23,750 bases of DNA, taken from assembly GCA_020060215.1 (NCBI GenBank), contig JAGVAP010000075.1, forward strand, positions 1 to 23,750, written 5' to 3'. The notes beneath the pieces were generated by a model. It saw nothing but the letters and a program-made list of their open reading frames with translations, made no database searches and was not told the DNA's origin. The first letter of the stretch is position 1. Each line of letters starts with the position of its first letter. Source of the DNA: Deltaproteobacteria bacterium. Its GTDB lineage: Bacteria; Desulfobacterota; DSM-4660; Desulfatiglandales; HGW-15. This document shows positions 1-7,093 of the stretch, in pieces. Both the position numbers and the translations under genes were made by a program.

Positions 1-834
1 ATGGAGAAGTATGCGGAACTCACCCGCCGGGCCGCTCAGGAGAAGCCTTCAATGATCATTTGGCCGGAAGCCGCAACCCCGTACTCCATTGTGGAGTCGC
101 CGACTCTTTACTCGGAAGTCTACGAGCACGCGCGAAGCAGCGGCGCTTATCTTTTCCTGGGCAGCACGAGCCAGATCAAATTCAGGAGCGGGGGGCCGAA
201 AAACAAGTATCAGAACTCGGTCTTTCTGATCGGCCCCCACATGGGGCTGAAGCACCGATATGACAAGATCATCCTTTTTCCATTCGGGGAGTACCTGCCC
301 GTGGAAAAGGTCATCCCGTGGCAGCGGCTACGCGTGCCGAACCTCGGGAGCTACAAGCCGGGGGAAGAGTACAAGGTTTTCGAATGTCCGGGATTCCGAT
401 TCAGCGCCACCATCTGCTGGGAAAACGGCTTTCCCCCCCTGGTGAGGCACCTGGTCGGCCGAGGGGCGCAGTTCCTCGTCAATGTCACCAATGAGGCCTG
501 GTTCGGGCAAACGGCGTCACCCTACCAGTTCATGACCTACAATGTGGTTCGAGCCGTCGAAAACCGTCGCTACATCGCGCGCTGCGGCAACACGGGGGTC
601 ACCTGCATCATCGACCCCTGGGGCCGGGTCACCGATCGGGTGCGGGGTCCCGCCGGAAAGGACATCTTCGTGAGCGGGTATCTGACGGGCAGGGTGGTCC
701 CCATTTCCGGGACGAGCTTCTACACGCGATTCGGCGATCTCCCGGCATACATCAGTGCATTCGCGGCTTTCGGGTTTTTGGGTTGGGCAGTTCTACGGCC
801 GAGGAGAAGGACCCTTCCGGGTTCAAGGGGGTGA
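1..834 (+). CDS. lnt: Apolipoprotein N-acyltransferase, C-terminal part (5' truncated)
   Basis: Last step of lipoprotein maturation: transfer of a fatty acyl chain from phospholipid to the N-terminal Cys of apolipoproteins, at the periplasmic face of the inner membrane. The visible 277 residues are the nitrilase-like catalytic domain plus the final membrane segment. The catalytic Glu lies in IIWPEAATPY (about residue 23), the Lys in RYDKIILFPFGEYLP (about 89) and the nucleophilic Cys in ATICWENGFP (about 139), all as in the family. NVTNEAWFG and the ENRRYIARCGNTG segment are also typical. A hydrophobic stretch near residues 250-268 is the last transmembrane helix. Full-length Lnt is about 500 residues with a multi-helix membrane domain first, so the ATG at position 1 is almost certainly internal and the gene begins outside the window. 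It converges with the radical SAM gene. Confidence 0.93.
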   Translation: MEKYAELTRRAAQEKPSMIIWPEAATPYSIVESPTLYSEVYEHARSSGAYLFLGSTSQIKFRSGGPKNKYQNSVFLIGPHMGLKHRYDKIILFPFGEYLPVEKVIPWQRLRVPNLGSYKPGEEYKVFECPGFRFSATICWENGFPPLVRHLVGRGAQFLVNVTNEAWFGQTASPYQFMTYNVVRAVENRRYIARCGNTGVTCIIDPWGRVTDRVRGPAGKDIFVSGYLTGRVVPISGTSFYTRFGDLPAYISAFAAFGFLGWAVLRPRRRTLPGSRG

Positions 835-988
835 CAGGGCGTGTTTGGAGATGTTTTCTCCGATTCAAAACTGATGTTCCCGTAAGAAGTCCGGCGCGCT
901 CATGGTTCGATACCTCACCACCCGAGGCATCGAAGGGTGAACGCAACGCTTGGGAGACCATCAAGCGTGGTGAACCATCGTTTTCTCT

Positions 989-2719
989 TCATTCGGGCAC
1001 CCCAAGGATGCCCTGTCGGGCGGGCTTGGGAGAGACATAATCGGGGGCCGTCTCGTAAAAGGTGGGCGGCTCATAAGTGTGCCCGTTCTGCAACCGGCGA
1101 GCTTCCCGCTTCAACGAAGCCAGGAGGAATCTCCCTACCATGGGAGCCGATACCCGAGCCTTCCAGCCGAACTCCCGATAGACATCATTCAGGATGGGCG
1201 CGATGGCGGATGCGACCCGCGGGTTGGTTTTGAACCAGCGGCAAGTCGCCCAGAGGCCCCCCGCATAGGCGTGGGGAAAGCTGGAAGCCTCGAGGGCAAA
1301 ACGCTTTCGAACCCTCGCTTCCGCATGGTGTTTGTATTTCAACCAGCCATTCAGCTGCGTGCGCATCATTCGTATGACGCTGGGCCCATTGACCTCGAAG
1401 TCGCGCCGGAACGCCCGATCCAGATAGTCGGTCTCCTGGCCCGGCGGTATGTGGGGATGTCGAAAGTTGAACCGGTATTGTCCGTGGACGTCGGCCTTTT
1501 CCATCGCCGGCTCTTGTACGATCGATCCCGTTCGACACAGTTCTTCGTACAGCGGAGTCCCATCCAGCGCCATATAGAGCATAAACTGGTGAAAGTCGGT
1601 TTTGTGACCGACGGCCCACTCGATCAGCTCCTCCACCTTTTCGGGCGTGTGTTCCTCCAGTCCGATGATCGTAGAACCGAGCACCCTGATCCCGTTCTCC
1701 TGGAGTTCCTCCACCATGTCGCGTGTGTCGACTCCATGCAGCTTTTCATAACCGCTGTGTGGACCCTCCAGCCCGATCCATACCCACGATACCCCCAGAC
1801 CGATCAGTTCCTCCATGGAATAGGCATTGACGGCGTTCGCTGAACTGAAGACGTAAAACGCCCAGGACTTCTCATGACGGCGCATCAATTCGAGCAGGCG
1901 GAGCGCCCTCTTCCTGTGCAGCAGAAAGTTTTCATCCATGACCATGAATGACCATACCTTCATCCTCTCTTCCAACTGGCACAGGATATCGAAAAGCTCG
2001 TCTCCCGACCGGTAAAAGTCGATGTAGTTTCCCTTTCCCCCAAACGTGGCGGAGGTGGAGCAGAAGGTGCATCCCATGGGGCATCCAACCGAGGGAATGA
2101 ACGCGGCGGCGGTCTTCCTGTTGACGTAATCCAGTCTGATTCCCATGGCCCGGGAATTCACGGCAGAGGGAAGACAGGGGTGGTTCACCGGTCGGTCGAC
2201 TTTCTCGCCCAGGAATCTGCGGAACCATCTTACGCCTTCTCCGCGTACGACAACGTCCGCATCGAAGTGAGCGGCGGGGTTGCTGACCCCGGCAAGGTGG
2301 CCGCCCACCACCACCATGGAATCAGGTTGATGCTCGCGAACGAGGCTGCACATCTTCGCGACTTTTTGGAGGTTGGGAAGTTTGCCGCTGATGCCGATGA
2401 CATCGTACGGCTTGGCCCTCAGTTCCTGAACGAACCTGTCCAAGGTAGGATAGTCCAAGACGGTGCAGGGTGCCTGAACATTGGCTTGGATGAGCGACAG
2501 GGCATAGCTTCGGTGAAACATGCGCAATGAAAAGGGGCCCTGCTCGCGTGTGACCTGATTGTGGTAACACTCCATGGGATTCCGGATCCGGCTGCCATAT
2601 TCGTCATCCCGTGCGTAAGGTCCGAAGGCGTTCGTCAGAAGGATCCTTGCACGCGAGCCTCTGGGATGGCTCTCCTGGCGATGGAAGCTGTCCGGATCCG
2701 AGACATTGCAGACCTGCAT
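989..2719 (-). CDS. B12-binding-domain radical SAM protein
   Basis: A 576-residue protein with an N-terminal cobalamin-binding-like Rossmann domain (about residues 25-175, with MVVVGGHLAGV and a VVRGEG strand) followed by a radical SAM core whose CX3CX2C cluster motif is GCPMGCTFC (Cys213, 217, 220). Later features such as WVWIGLEG and VLGSTIIGLEEHTPE are typical of this B12-radical SAM class. Enzymes of the class perform radical methylations, ring formations and similar reactions; the substrate cannot be read from sequence. The canonical DxHxxG cobalamin motif is not evident, as in many members. It starts 54 nt after the end of cfa on the same strand, so the two are probably co-transcribed, which points to a lipid substrate (inference). 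The Shine-Dalgarno sequence before the chosen start is weak, but no other start fits the N-terminal domain. Confidence 0.85.
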   Translation of the reverse strand: MQVCNVSDPDSFHRQESHPRGSRARILLTNAFGPYARDDEYGSRIRNPMECYHNQVTREQGPFSLRMFHRSYALSLIQANVQAPCTVLDYPTLDRFVQELRAKPYDVIGISGKLPNLQKVAKMCSLVREHQPDSMVVVGGHLAGVSNPAAHFDADVVVRGEGVRWFRRFLGEKVDRPVNHPCLPSAVNSRAMGIRLDYVNRKTAAAFIPSVGCPMGCTFCSTSATFGGKGNYIDFYRSGDELFDILCQLEERMKVWSFMVMDENFLLHRKRALRLLELMRRHEKSWAFYVFSSANAVNAYSMEELIGLGVSWVWIGLEGPHSGYEKLHGVDTRDMVEELQENGIRVLGSTIIGLEEHTPEKVEELIEWAVGHKTDFHQFMLYMALDGTPLYEELCRTGSIVQEPAMEKADVHGQYRFNFRHPHIPPGQETDYLDRAFRRDFEVNGPSVIRMMRTQLNGWLKYKHHAEARVRKRFALEASSFPHAYAGGLWATCRWFKTNPRVASAIAPILNDVYREFGWKARVSAPMVGRFLLASLKREARRLQNGHTYEPPTFYETAPDYVSPKPARQGILGVPE

Positions 2720-2773
2720 CTGAAGAAACCCCGTCCCTTTTCCAGGGTCCCCCGAGGAGATCGGGTACTTGGC

Positions 2774-3889
2774 CTACCGAACCGACCGGTATCCGCCGGG
2801 TATCCCTTTCTTTGAAAGAAGCACCTGGAAGAGGTGATTTTTGCGCGCGCGGAAGACGCCCGCCAAATGAAGAAAATAATAGGTCCACATGCGAAAGGTG
2901 CTTGCATCAAAACGGTCCTGGAACCCGGGCCAATTCAGTACAAAACGCTGATGCCAGGCCATGAGTGTGTGGTCGTAATGGTGACCGAAATTGTGGACGT
3001 CCTCTATGACGAAGAGCCCCTCTGAGGCCTTGGCGATTTGACTGATCGAAGGAAGCATTCCGTTTGGAAAGATATACTTCTCGATCCATGGATCATTCGA
3101 GTGGACCGACGTGCCGCCCCCGATCGTATGGAGGAGGAAAAGACCGGATTCGCTCAGAGTGCGGTTTACGACCCGCATGAATGTCCTGTAGTTCTTATGT
3201 CCAACATGCTCGAACATCCCCACGCTGACCACCTTCGTAAACGAACCCTGCAGATCTCTGTAGTCGCATTGGATGAATTCCACATCCAGGCCTCTGCAGA
3301 ATTCCCGGGCAAAACGGATCTGTTCAGCTGAAGGGGTGATCCCGGTGACCCTGCAGCCAAAGTGTTCGGCCGCGTATCGAGCCAATCCTCCATAACCGCA
3401 GCCGATGTCCAGCAGATGATCGCGAGAGGTCAACGCGAGTTTCCTGCAGATCAGATCGAGCTTTTGTCTCTGTGCAAGGTCGAGGTCGGACGTGTCCTTG
3501 AAGTATGCGCACGAATATTGTTTGTACTCATCCAGGAAAGACAGGAGGACCTGACTTTCGGTATTATAATGGGTGTTGACCACCTTCATGGCGCGGGAAC
3601 GGTTTTGTCTGTTGACCATCCGCCCGCCAAGCACGGCCAGCTGAAAATAGAAAGGGATGCGAGCCTTGTGCTGTAGATCGGCCCTGATCAGACGGTCAAA
3701 GAGCTGATCCACCGCCGGGCAACTCCACCATCCGTCCATGTAGGACTCCCCCAGACCGAGGGTTCCTTGGACAAGGACACGTCGATAGAACCCCTTGTCG
3801 TGTATATGAATATCCCATGGATGGTCTCCGTCGATTTGTATGCCGGCTTGTGAGAGGAGTCCCTGGACGATTTCTTCGTAAGTGTTCAT
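2774..3889 (-). CDS. cfa: Cyclopropane-fatty-acyl-phospholipid synthase
   Basis: SAM-dependent enzyme that adds a methylene bridge across the double bond of membrane phospholipid acyl chains; peripheral to the inner membrane. The 371 residues align over essentially the whole E. coli protein (382 aa). Seen directly: GTLGLGESYMDGWW (residues 42-55), SAM-binding LDIGCGYGG (160-168), and the active-site/bicarbonate residues as Cys127 in QYSCAYF, Glu227 in SVGMFEHVG, His254 and Ile256 in LLHTIG, and the Tyr in TYYFLHLAGVF. One oddity is that the usually invariant HYDxGND segment before the active-site Cys reads HYNTESQ (107-113), so this may be a divergent subfamily with altered substrate contacts. 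It is first in a likely two-gene minus-strand operon with the B12 radical SAM gene and diverges from the signalling operon at 4162. No strong Shine-Dalgarno sequence precedes the ATG. Confidence 0.93.
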   Translation of the reverse strand: MNTYEEIVQGLLSQAGIQIDGDHPWDIHIHDKGFYRRVLVQGTLGLGESYMDGWWSCPAVDQLFDRLIRADLQHKARIPFYFQLAVLGGRMVNRQNRSRAMKVVNTHYNTESQVLLSFLDEYKQYSCAYFKDTSDLDLAQRQKLDLICRKLALTSRDHLLDIGCGYGGLARYAAEHFGCRVTGITPSAEQIRFAREFCRGLDVEFIQCDYRDLQGSFTKVVSVGMFEHVGHKNYRTFMRVVNRTLSESGLFLLHTIGGGTSVHSNDPWIEKYIFPNGMLPSISQIAKASEGLFVIEDVHNFGHHYDHTLMAWHQRFVLNWPGFQDRFDASTFRMWTYYFLHLAGVFRARKNHLFQVLLSKKGIPGGYRSVR

Positions 3890-4063
3890 GGATGGTGCAG
3901 CGTGTCCCGTCGTTTTGATCAGGGGTTTTTATATCACCGCAACGGCGATAAGACAAGGGATGACCATGTGTTCGGAGTTCTTCGCTCGCCGAAGGTCCGG
4001 CCGCCGTCGCGTTTGCGCAACCGAAGGGCCTGGATCGTCCCCGGAGGAACAGCGGAAAAAAGG

Positions 4064-4093
4064 TTGATCAGAATCTTGCTGCGATGGTAAAAT
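4064..4093 (+). promoter_or_regulatory. Putative sigma-70 promoter for the signalling operon
   Basis: TTGATC (4064-4069), an 18-nt spacer and TAAAAT (4088-4093), about 70 nt before the first gene of the RsbW/STAS/kinase/cyclase operon. It lies in the 272-nt divergent gap between cfa and that operon, where I see no gene. This is a consensus match only. Confidence 0.5.
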
Positions 4094-4161
4094 CTCCCGG
4101 CTTTCCTTGAATACCGATTTCGCGGTTACCTCGTGCGATATCCCCTACGGGAGGTCTAAGG

Positions 4162-4629
4162 ATGCATGCAGAACGGGAAGTGGTGAGAATGCTGGACGAG
4201 CAGACGGTCGAAGTCAGCCTTCCGAACAAACTGGGATACGAGCGGATCGCCATGGACTGTTCCGCCTCTTTTGCCAGAATCGTCGGCCTTGTCCAGGACC
4301 GTATCGATGACCTCAAGACTGCAGTCGCCGAGGCCTGCCTGAACGCCATCGAACACGGAAACGGGAACCGCCCCGAAGCAAGAGTTCTGATCACGCTCAA
4401 TTTCGATGGAAACTCATTCACCGTGACCGTGCTGGATGAAGGGGACGGAATAAAAGAGGTGCCCCAGGATCCGGATATTGACCAGAAGATTGCAAACCTT
4501 GAGCCGCCGAGGGGGTTGGGTCTGTTTCTCATGAGAAATCTGATGGACCAGGTCGAGCTGAACCGGAAGACCCCCGATGGTCATTCCGTGCGGATGGTGC
4601 TCCGGGTGGAATCCGACCGTGGAGCCTGA
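4162..4629 (+). CDS. RsbW/SpoIIAB-like anti-sigma factor serine kinase
   Basis: A 155-residue protein that is a single GHKL ATPase domain of the HATPase_c_2 type. The N-box is EACLNAIEHGNG (about residues 53-64), the G1 box DEGDGI (about 92-97) and the G2 box RGLGLFLMRNLMD (about 114-126). Family members bind ATP, hold a sigma factor or other target, and phosphorylate a Ser on a STAS-domain antagonist. The start follows a strong Shine-Dalgarno sequence (GGGAGG, 6-7 nt spacing). The next gene, 1 nt downstream, encodes exactly such a STAS protein, so the two form a partner-switching pair. No sigma factor gene is in the window, so the target is unknown; relatives linked to kinases and cyclases may control non-sigma targets. 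Confidence 0.9.
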   Translation: MHAEREVVRMLDEQTVEVSLPNKLGYERIAMDCSASFARIVGLVQDRIDDLKTAVAEACLNAIEHGNGNRPEARVLITLNFDGNSFTVTVLDEGDGIKEVPQDPDIDQKIANLEPPRGLGLFLMRNLMDQVELNRKTPDGHSVRMVLRVESDRGA

Positions 4630-4630
4630 A

Positions 4631-4975
4631 ATGCAGCCGAACCAGATCTTCGTTGAAAAACATGGGGAAATTACCATCCTGGATATCAAGGGCGATGTGA
4701 CCAGCTCTTCCGAAAACATCGTCAACGACACCTATCGTTCGCTGGAGAGCGGCAGTTCCAAGATCGTCTTCAAATTCGAACCAGGCTGTTACATCAACAG
4801 CGGCGGCATAGCCGTGATCATACAGGTACTGGCAGAGAGCAGGAGGCGAAACCAGCGGATCGGGATCACCGGCTTATCCGATCACTTCCAGAAGATTTTC
4901 AAAATGGTGGGGATAACCAAGTTCGCCACTATTTACCCTTCGGTAGAAGGCGCTGCCCAAGGGCTGACTCCCTGA
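4631..4975 (+). CDS. STAS-domain anti-sigma factor antagonist (first copy)
   Basis: A 114-residue single STAS domain, the antagonist partner of the RsbW-like kinase encoded 1 nt upstream. The phospho-acceptor region reads YINSGGIAVII, matching the DSSGLGVIL region of SpoIIAA: the phosphorylatable Ser is kept and the preceding Asp is Asn. GITGLSDHFQKIFKMVGITK is the characteristic C-terminal half. The ATG at 4631 was chosen because it fits the usual STAS N-terminus and the spacing from the previous stop (TGA at 4627-4629); an in-frame ATG at 4577 would overlap the upstream gene by 53 nt. It is clearly paralogous to the second STAS gene at 6713; both keep KIF(K/R)MVGITK. Confidence 0.9.
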   Translation: MQPNQIFVEKHGEITILDIKGDVTSSSENIVNDTYRSLESGSSKIVFKFEPGCYINSGGIAVIIQVLAESRRRNQRIGITGLSDHFQKIFKMVGITKFATIYPSVEGAAQGLTP

Positions 4976-5047
4976 ATTCGGCATTCATCATACGACCGCT
5001 ATTCTCTTGTTCGTCATATCCGCAGGACGCTCGTCCGCAGGCCCCCG

Positions 5048-5076
5048 GAAAGGGAGCATGGCTTTCACTCCCTTTC
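5048..5076 (+). terminator. Hairpin between STAS gene and histidine kinase (possible attenuator)
   Basis: Perfect 9-bp inverted repeat GAAAGGGAG (5048-5056) and CTCCCTTTC (5068-5076) around an 11-nt loop, within the 211-nt gap between the first STAS gene and the kinase. Only a weak T-rich stretch follows, so it may be a partial terminator or processing site that sets the level of the downstream genes. Confidence 0.35.
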
Positions 5077-5186
5077 TCGTTCGGCGGCGCTGAGAAAAGG
5101 ACGGTGACCACGATGACGTCCCTGCTGCTGGAGTTCAGAACCTCTCTTCACTCCTGAGTCGACGTGTTCAGGAAGGAGTTCTGCAA

Positions 5187-6677
5187 ATGCCGGACGAACT
5201 CCGTTCGAATGAAAAGATACAAGAGCAGCTGGAGCGGCGGGTCTTCTATCTGAAGACGCTTTACGATGTGAGTCGTGAGATGCTTGGGGAGGTCCAAGTC
5301 GACAGGATCCTCAAGAACTTCCTGCTCATGACCACGGGGAATTTCGGCACGGTCGACGGATTCGTGCTGATCCGCGAGGGCTCCAGTGGAAAACCAAGCC
5401 ATTTCGTGTCCGTCGGATTCCAGGACGGTCTCAGCCGGGCTTTCCGGAGGGGTGGGGAAGCTCTCCTGTCTCGCTGTGAGGGGGACGGTTCGGCAGACGC
5501 TTCGGCCGCGAGAATAGGGGCATTGCCGAGTTCCGTGGAGTGCTGTCTCCCCTTCCAGATCGACGAGGTCTCATCAGGACTGCTGGGCCTGGGAGCCAAA
5601 ATCATCGGAGAGCCTTATTCCGACGAAGACAAGGACCTTCTCTTGACGCTGGTAAACAACCTGGTCATCACCCTGAAGAGCGCACGTTATTCGGAGGCGC
5701 TGAAAAAGGCCTTCGAAGAGGTCTCAAGCCTCAACCGGGCCAAAGACAAGGTCATCAACCATCTGTCCCACGAGATGAAGACCCCCATCGCCGTACTGTC
5801 GGGTTCCCTGACACTGCTGGAAAAAAGGCTCGGGGACTTACCGGAGGAGAAATGGCGGCAGAATTTTGAAAGGGCCGAGCGCAACCTTCGTCGACTCAAT
5901 GCGATAGCGGCTGAAGTGGAAGATATCATCGGGGGGAAGTTCCTGAAGCCCTACGGCATGTTGAATGCGCTATTGAACGCGTGCATTGACCAGCTCGAAG
6001 TGCTGGTGGAGGAAAAGACGGGAGACGGCTCGATCGGCAGGTGGCTCAGAGAACGCATAGATGCGCTGTTCGGACCTCGCCGGCTGGAAGCGGAAAAGAT
6101 CATGATCGGGGAGTTTTGTGCGGAACAACTTGACCGGATGCGGCCGCTCTTCTCTCACAGGAAGGTTCAGGTCCTGCTTGAAAACGACACTGGACCTTTT
6201 GCGGTAATCCCGAGGGAGCCGCTGGAAAAAGTGGTCCAGGGACTCGTCAGAAACGGTATCGAGAACACACCCGACGGCGGCCGGGTAACCGTGAGCGTAC
6301 GGAACACTGCAGGAGGCGCGATGATCCAGGTACGAGACACGGGAGTGGGGATCCTTGAAGATCATCAGAAACGGATCTTCGAAGGTTTTTTCCATACCCA
6401 GGAGACGGGTGACTACAGGACGAAACACCCCTTTGATTTCAACGCCGGTGGTAAAGGGGCGGACCTTCTCAGAATGAAGATCTTTGCCGAGAGGTATGGT
6501 TTCGATCTCCAGATGTCCTCCACGCGTTGCCGGTTCCTGCCGACCGCTCCGGACATGTGTCCGGGTGAAATCCATCAATGCTGGAGGTGCCGATCCGCGG
6601 AGGAATGCCGGGACTCGGGGGGGACGACGTTTGAGGTCATTTTTCCGGTTACCGATGGAAAAGGAGCCGGTTCGTAG
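5187..6677 (+). CDS. GAF-like sensor histidine kinase with Cys-rich C-terminal insert
   Basis: A 496-residue soluble kinase without signal peptide or membrane segment. Order: short coiled coil (about 5-30, LERRVFYLKTLYDVS), GAF-like sensory domain (about 30-165), helical linker, HisKA domain with H-box NHLSHEMKTP (phospho-acceptor His195), then the HATPase domain with N-box LVRNGIENTP (about 353-362), G1 VRDTGVGI (about 382-389) and a modified G2, NAGGKGADLLRMK. Before the last strand sits a Cys-rich insert (about 447-475, five Cys including CWRC). AGGAAGGAG precedes the ATG with about 9 nt spacing. No response regulator is encoded in the operon, so its output partner is elsewhere, or it works on the STAS switch (inference). 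Its sensory module recurs twice in the cyclase at 7090. Confidence 0.9.
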   Translation: MPDELRSNEKIQEQLERRVFYLKTLYDVSREMLGEVQVDRILKNFLLMTTGNFGTVDGFVLIREGSSGKPSHFVSVGFQDGLSRAFRRGGEALLSRCEGDGSADASAARIGALPSSVECCLPFQIDEVSSGLLGLGAKIIGEPYSDEDKDLLLTLVNNLVITLKSARYSEALKKAFEEVSSLNRAKDKVINHLSHEMKTPIAVLSGSLTLLEKRLGDLPEEKWRQNFERAERNLRRLNAIAAEVEDIIGGKFLKPYGMLNALLNACIDQLEVLVEEKTGDGSIGRWLRERIDALFGPRRLEAEKIMIGEFCAEQLDRMRPLFSHRKVQVLLENDTGPFAVIPREPLEKVVQGLVRNGIENTPDGGRVTVSVRNTAGGAMIQVRDTGVGILEDHQKRIFEGFFHTQETGDYRTKHPFDFNAGGKGADLLRMKIFAERYGFDLQMSSTRCRFLPTAPDMCPGEIHQCWRCRSAEECRDSGGTTFEVIFPVTDGKGAGS

Positions 6678-6712
6678 TCCGGCGAAATGAGACGGAGAGG
6701 CGGGGTTGCCGT

Positions 6713-7093
6713 ATGGAGCAGGAAAATGTCCAAATAGGTCGAAGCGGGTCGCTGGCGATTCTGGATATACGGGGCTACGTGACCAAGTCGCATGGAGTTC
6801 CCATGCGGCGGGCTTTTGGCAGTTTCAATCCGGAGGCGGATCGATCGATTCTCTTGCGTTTTGACAAGGATACCTATGTAAACAGCGAAGGGATCAAGAC
6901 CATCATCGACCTGCTCGTCGAGGCCAGGAAGAAGGGGCAAAAAGTGGGGATCACCGGGATTTCCAGTCACTTCGAAAAAATATTCCGCATGGTGGGGATC
7001 ACCAAGCTTTCTCATCTCTACCGGTCTACGGAAGAGGCCGAGGAGCAACTCCCCAGGGAAGGTGTTCCGGAGAAAGATTGCGCCAAGGAATGA
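6713..7093 (+). CDS. STAS-domain anti-sigma factor antagonist (second copy)
   Basis: A 126-residue STAS protein, paralogous to the one at 4631. The acceptor region reads YVNSEGIKTII, with the SpoIIAA phosphoserine position conserved, Asn for the preceding Asp and Glu after the Ser. GITGISSHFEKIFRMVGITK matches the first copy closely. The last 20 residues form a charged, variable tail. The gene starts 35 nt after the histidine kinase, preceded by a purine-rich GGAGAGGCGGGG, and its TGA overlaps the ATGATG start of the cyclase, indicating translational coupling. Two antagonists with one kinase in the same operon suggests either two input branches or one antagonist serving a different target. 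Confidence 0.9.
   Translation: MEQENVQIGRSGSLAILDIRGYVTKSHGVPMRRAFGSFNPEADRSILLRFDKDTYVNSEGIKTIIDLLVEARKKGQKVGITGISSHFEKIFRMVGITKLSHLYRSTEEAEEQLPREGVPEKDCAKE

Noticed and set aside
1..3. The ATG at position 1 as the true start of lnt
   Set aside because: The protein would lack the whole membrane domain of the family; the window most likely cuts the gene.
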